A DNA stretch of 9,359 nt. It comes from Candidatus Muproteobacteria bacterium. Its GTDB lineage: Bacteria > Pseudomonadota > Gammaproteobacteria > Acidiferrobacterales > Sulfurifustaceae. The stretch is taken from positions 1 through 9,359 of the forward strand of contig JAHFQD010000050.1 of assembly GCA_023266455.1 (NCBI GenBank). The letters run 5' to 3'. Position 1 is the stretch's first letter. The number at the start of each line of letters is the position of its first letter. Shown piece after piece: positions 5,789 to 9,359 of the stretch. The translations under genes were made by a program, and so were the position numbers. The notes beneath the pieces were generated by a model. The model worked only from the letters and a program-made list of their open reading frames with translations, made no database searches and was not told where the DNA came from.

Positions 5789-8700
5789 GTCTCCCAGAGA
5801 TAGCCGTTCGCCGGCCGGTGTTTTCGTGGATGTTAATGGCGGCGCTGATCATTTTCGGGTTGCTCGGCAGCTCGCGCATGGGCATCAGTCAATTGCCCGA
5901 CGTCGATTTCCCGGTGGTGTCGATTAACGTGAGTTACCCCGGTGCTGCGCCGGAGATCATCGAAACCAACGTCGTCGACGTGATCGAAGATACCGTCATG
6001 ACGGTGGAAGGCGTGCGCAGCGTCGCGTCGTCGGCGAGCTACGCCAACGCTTCGATTACGATCGAATTCGAACTCAATCGCGATATTTCGCAGGCGTTGC
6101 AGGACGTGCAGAACAAGGTCGCGGGCGCGCAGCGGAATCTACCGAGGGACATCGATCCGCCCGTTATCAGCAAGACCAATCCGGAAGATCAGCCGATCAT
6201 GTGGCTTACGTTGAGCAGCGATCGCCATGATCGGATGGAGATCATGCGCTTCGTAAAAGACGAGCTGAAAGATAAATTCTCCTCTGTCAGCGGCGTCGGT
6301 GAAATTCTGCTCGGCGGTTATGTCGACCCCAATTTGCGCGTGTGGGTGTCGGCGCGCGATCTCGCTAAATACGATCTCGCCGTCACCGACGTGATCAACA
6401 CGATTCAAAGCGAGCACTCGGAGCTGCCCGCGGGACAAATCTCTAGCGGCCCGAAAGAATACGACGTGCGCACGCTCGGCGAGGCCAAGACACCGGAAGA
6501 GTTCGCCAACCTGACGATCAATCAGCGCGGCGGTCAACCGATCTACACGCGTATCAATCTCAATCAGGTCGCGAAAACCGAAGAAGGTTTGGCGGACGTG
6601 CGCCGACTCTCGCGCGCCAACGGTTCGCCGTCGGTTGGGCTCGGTATTCGCAAACAGCGCGGCACCAACGCGGTGGAAGTCGCGCACGCCGTTAAGCGGC
6701 GCATGAACGAACTCGTTCCGCAACTGCCGGAAGGGATGAAGCTCGGCGTCAATTTCGACAGTACCAAGTTCATTGAAGACTCAGTCGGCGAATTTAAATT
6801 TACCTTGATCTTGTCGGCGCTGGTGACGTCGCTCGTCTGTTGGCTGTTTCTCGGCAGCTGGTCGGCGACGTTCAACATCTTGCTCGCGATTCCGACTTCG
6901 ATCATCGGCACGTTCATTGTGCTGTATTTCTTCGGTTTTACGCTGAATACGTTCACCTTGCTCGGCTTGAGTCTCGCTATCGGTATCGTCGTGGACGACG
7001 CCATCATGGTGCTCGAGAACATCGTGCGCCACCGCGAGAAGGGTGAGAACCGCGTGCAGGCTGCGCTCAAGGGCACGCGCGAAGTAACCTTCGCCGCTAT
7101 GGCGGCGACGCTGGCAGTTGTCGCGATCTTTTTGCCGGTCGCGTTCATGCGCGGCACCATCGGCAAATTCTTTTTTCAATTCGGCGTGACGATGACAGTG
7201 GCGGTGCTGTTGTCGCTGCTGGAGGCGCTGACGCTGACGCCGATGCGTTCCTCGCAGTTCGTGCAAGCGGGTTCGCGCGCCAGTCGTATCGGCCGTCTGG
7301 CCGATACAGCGTTTCATGGTTTGGCCAATCTGTATAACAAGTTGTTGGGTGTATCGTTGCGGCATCCGTGGATCGTGATTTTTGGATCGCTGCTTTTCTT
7401 CAGCGCGTCCATCATGTCGGTAAAGTACGTCAACAAAGAATTTATGCCGGCGCAGGATCAGGGCACGATCTTGGTGCGTTTGCAGACACCGGTCGATTCA
7501 TCGCTGGAATACACCAATGAAAAATTCATGATGGTGGAGAAATTTTTCCAGGTGCGTCCGGAAGTAGCGCGGGTTTATAGCGCCGTCGGTGGTTTCGGCG
7601 GCGGTCAGGTGAACACCGGCGTCATTTTCGTCTCCATGAAACCGCGCGGCGAGCGCGGTATTGATCCGGAATTGCAGCATGAGCCGTCGCAGCAGGAGTT
7701 GGCCGCGATCACGCGCAAAGCGCTACAAAAAATTCCGGACGTGAAAGCGTCGATTCAGGATCTCTCGCTGCGTGGTTTCGGCGCCTCCATCGGGTTTCCG
7801 ATCGAGTTCTCGGTGCAGGGGCGGGATTGGGAGAAGCTTGCGGGCTATTCGAAGACGATCATGGACAAGATGAACGCCGCTGGTTTGATGACCGACATCA
7901 ATACTGATTACAAGGAAGGCAAACCGGAAATTCAAATCATCCCCGATCGCGCCAAGGCCGCGGCGCGCGGAGTGTCGATCAACGCTATTTCGCAAACCAT
8001 CAACGCCACCGTCGGCGGCGTCGTGGCGGGGCAGTATTCTTCCGGCGGGCACCGTTACGACGTTCGCGTGCGTTTGCAGGAGCAGGAGCGCGATCGCGCC
8101 GAACAAATAAAGCGTTTATTCGTACGCAACAATCGTGGCGAATTGATTCCTTTGTCGGAAGTGGTGCAGTTGCGCGAGAAAGCCAGTTTGGCGCAGATCA
8201 ATCGTTATAACCGCGCGCGCGCGATTAAAATTTGGGCCAACGTGAAAGTCGGCGCGTCGCAGGATAAAGCGCTGCAGGCGGTGAACGAAATCGCAGCTCA
8301 GGTGTTGCCCAAGGATTATCAAGTCTTGTTCGTCGGAGGCTCGCAATCGTTTCGCGAATCGTTCAACGATTTATGGTTCGCGTTGCTGCTGGGCTTGCTG
8401 GTGTCGTACATGATTCTGGCGTCTCAGTTCAACAGCTTTATCCATCCGGTGACGGTGCTGATGGCATTGCCGTTCAGCGTATCGGGCGCGTTATTGACGT
8501 TGCTGTTGTTCGGACAGTCGCTCAATATTTTCAGTTTCATCGGTTTGATCTTGCTGATGGGTATCGTCAAGAAAAATTCGATCTTGCTGGTCGACTTCAC
8601 CAACCAAGTGCGCGACGCCGGCGAGAAATCGGTGCGTGCCGCGTTACTGCACGCCTGTCCGATTCGTTTGCGGCCGATCTTGATGACCTCGTTCGCCACC

Positions 8701-8919
8701 ATCGCCGGCGCGTTGCCGCTGGCATTCGCCGTCGGCCCGGGTGCCGAAAGCCGCGTGCCGATGGCGCTCGCGGTGATCGGCGGCGTCTTAGTGTCGACGA
8801 TGCTGACGTTGTTCGTGGTGCCGTGCGTGTATGAATTGCTGGCGCACTTCGAAGGCAATCGCGCGGCGGAAGCAACGCGCGTGAAAGAGATCGCACACGT
8901 AGTGAAAGAGATCGAGTGA
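5785..8919 (+). CDS. RND efflux pump permease, HAE1/AcrB-like
   Basis: This inner-membrane pump exports drugs or other amphiphiles from the periplasm or membrane, driven by protons, as a trimer. The 1044 residues match the family length. TM1 lies near 12-28, just after the conserved RRPVFSW, followed by a porter loop with GISQLPDVDFPVVSINVSYPGA. TM2 begins near 339, TM7 near 529 after HPW, TM8 near 862, and TM9-12 extend to about 1020. The proton relay is intact: D404 and D405 in GIVVDDAIMVLEN (TM4), and K930 in GIVKKNSILLVDF (TM10), equivalent to AcrB D407, D408 and K940. GAAG-type porter segments and the second loop (NKEFMPAQDQGTILV) are also present. The ATG at 5785 overlaps the tolC-type stop and has GAAGG at 5771-5775. 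No adaptor gene lies next to it. The substrate cannot be told from sequence. The C-terminus ends in a small repeat. Confidence 0.95.
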   Translation: MSLPEIAVRRPVFSWMLMAALIIFGLLGSSRMGISQLPDVDFPVVSINVSYPGAAPEIIETNVVDVIEDTVMTVEGVRSVASSASYANASITIEFELNRDISQALQDVQNKVAGAQRNLPRDIDPPVISKTNPEDQPIMWLTLSSDRHDRMEIMRFVKDELKDKFSSVSGVGEILLGGYVDPNLRVWVSARDLAKYDLAVTDVINTIQSEHSELPAGQISSGPKEYDVRTLGEAKTPEEFANLTINQRGGQPIYTRINLNQVAKTEEGLADVRRLSRANGSPSVGLGIRKQRGTNAVEVAHAVKRRMNELVPQLPEGMKLGVNFDSTKFIEDSVGEFKFTLILSALVTSLVCWLFLGSWSATFNILLAIPTSIIGTFIVLYFFGFTLNTFTLLGLSLAIGIVVDDAIMVLENIVRHREKGENRVQAALKGTREVTFAAMAATLAVVAIFLPVAFMRGTIGKFFFQFGVTMTVAVLLSLLEALTLTPMRSSQFVQAGSRASRIGRLADTAFHGLANLYNKLLGVSLRHPWIVIFGSLLFFSASIMSVKYVNKEFMPAQDQGTILVRLQTPVDSSLEYTNEKFMMVEKFFQVRPEVARVYSAVGGFGGGQVNTGVIFVSMKPRGERGIDPELQHEPSQQELAAITRKALQKIPDVKASIQDLSLRGFGASIGFPIEFSVQGRDWEKLAGYSKTIMDKMNAAGLMTDINTDYKEGKPEIQIIPDRAKAAARGVSINAISQTINATVGGVVAGQYSSGGHRYDVRVRLQEQERDRAEQIKRLFVRNNRGELIPLSEVVQLREKASLAQINRYNRARAIKIWANVKVGASQDKALQAVNEIAAQVLPKDYQVLFVGGSQSFRESFNDLWFALLLGLLVSYMILASQFNSFIHPVTVLMALPFSVSGALLTLLLFGQSLNIFSFIGLILLMGIVKKNSILLVDFTNQVRDAGEKSVRAALLHACPIRLRPILMTSFATIAGALPLAFAVGPGAESRVPMALAVIGGVLVSTMLTLFVVPCVYELLAHFEGNRAAEATRVKEIAHVVKEIE
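8881..8914 (+). repeat. 21-bp in-frame tandem duplication at the 3' end of the RND gene
   Basis: The 13-mer GTGAAAGAGATCG occurs at 8881-8893 and again, identical, at 8902-8914, with a period of 21 bp. It encodes VKEIAHV followed by VKEIE and the stop, in the cytoplasmic tail of the pump. The perfect match suggests a recent slip or duplication, with no expected effect on the transport core. Confidence 0.7.
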
Positions 8920-8932
8920 CAATTTCAATAAG

Positions 8933-8961
8933 GCGTCCCTTCTCCGCGCGAGAAGGGACGC
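8933..8961. terminator. Hairpin between convergent RND and rlmI genes, likely bidirectional terminator
   Basis: GCGTCCCTTCTC (8933-8944) pairs perfectly with GAGAAGGGACGC (8950-8961) over 12 bp, with loop CGCGC. It starts 13 nt past the RND stop and ends 5 nt from the rlmI stop. The tails are poor in T on both strands (TAGGTTTAA on plus, CTTATTGAAATT on minus), so it may be less efficient as a classic intrinsic terminator. It may also protect the 3' ends of both transcripts. Confidence 0.7.
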
Positions 8962-8966
8962 TAGGT

Positions 8967-9359
8967 TTAAGCGGGCAGCAGTCGTGCGAAAAACGCCTTC
9001 AAATACGCTGTCTCTTGAATCGCCGGATGCACCGGATGATCCGGTCCTTGGTGACCTTCCTCGATGATCTGCATGAACCGATCGATGTGGCGGCTCGCCG
9101 TTAGCATCGCGTCGCGCAAACTGTCGCGTTGCATGTGATACGAACACGAGCACGACACCAGGATGCCGTCCTTGGACAGCACCTGCATCGCCATTTGGTT
9201 GATGCGCCGATACGCTTCGGTGCCTTCTTTAATATCTTTCTTACGTTTGATGAATGCCGGCGGATCGAGCACCACGACGTCGAAGCGTTCGCGTTCGGTG
9301 CGCAGTCGCCGCAGCGTTTCGAAGGCGTCGTCGGTGATCGTCTGAATTTTATCGCCGAC
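8967..9359 (-). CDS. rlmI: 23S rRNA (cytosine-1962-C5)-methyltransferase RlmI, C-terminal part (gene starts beyond the right edge)
   Basis: RlmI methylates C1962 of 23S rRNA using S-adenosylmethionine. The visible 130 codons are the C-terminal part of the Rossmann-fold methyltransferase domain. The frame is open to the window edge, and the stop codon is TAA (8969-8967 on the minus strand). The catalytic motif region FDVVVLDPPAFIKRKKDIKE, then EAYRRINQMAM, DGILVSCSCSYHM with the Cys residues expected of a 5-methylcytosine enzyme, and the C-terminal signature GQGPDHPVHPAIQETAYLKAFF are all characteristic of the RlmI group. The N-terminal PUA domain and the SAM-binding motif I lie beyond the window. 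A GTG at 9275 is an internal valine codon and not the start. It is convergent with the efflux operon and functionally unrelated to it. Confidence 0.93.
   Translation of the reverse strand, partial: VGDKIQTITDDAFETLRRLRTERERFDVVVLDPPAFIKRKKDIKEGTEAYRRINQMAMQVLSKDGILVSCSCSYHMQRDSLRDAMLTASRHIDRFMQIIEEGHQGPDHPVHPAIQETAYLKAFFARLLPA

Noticed and set aside
6139..7166. Long antisense frames of 194 and 200 codons inside the RND pump gene
   Set aside because: They lie opposite a gene with every conserved RND motif intact, look like composition-driven open frames in GC-rich DNA, and contain no recognisable domain.

Overview
The window looks like ordinary chromosomal DNA from a GC-rich Gram-negative proteobacterium, most likely a gammaproteobacterium. 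The reasons are a TolC-type outer-membrane channel, an RND pump and an RlmI-type rRNA methyltransferase, together with strong use of GTG starts and tightly overlapping genes. I see no insertion sequence, phage gene, tRNA, rRNA or CRISPR array. The exact genus cannot be read from the sequence.

Layout: (1) 1-1149, the 3' part of a FAD/NAD(P)-binding oxidoreductase gene that starts before the window. (2) 1150-1474, a 325-bp gap with no convincing gene. It holds a 12-bp palindrome, a TATACT -10 box and then three consecutive stem-loops, the last being a textbook intrinsic terminator. This looks like a roughly 100-nt small RNA or a terminated leader, and it is the least explained part of the window. 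(3) 1475-3969, pxpB-pxpC-pxpA, the three-subunit ATP-dependent 5-oxoprolinase, packed with a 3-nt gap and a 4-nt overlap and all starting at GTG. (4) 3970-4044, a promoter region with a 19-bp near-palindrome that fits a MarR-family operator. (5) 4045-8919, a marR-tolC-RND efflux operon with 8-nt and 4-nt overlaps. (6) 8920-8966, a strong hairpin between convergent genes. (7) 8967-9359 on the minus strand, the 3' part of rlmI.

How the genes work together: PxpA, PxpB and PxpC together hydrolyse 5-oxoproline (pyroglutamate) to glutamate at the expense of ATP. The MarR-type protein probably represses its own operon through the palindrome, relieved by a ligand that is probably also pumped or sensed as a toxic compound. 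The RND permease supplies proton-driven drug export across the inner membrane, and the TolC-like protein supplies the outer-membrane exit duct. The periplasmic adaptor needed to join them is not encoded in this operon, so it must be borrowed from another locus. That missing part and the possible small RNA are the two points most worth checking. I found no clearly new multi-gene system here.
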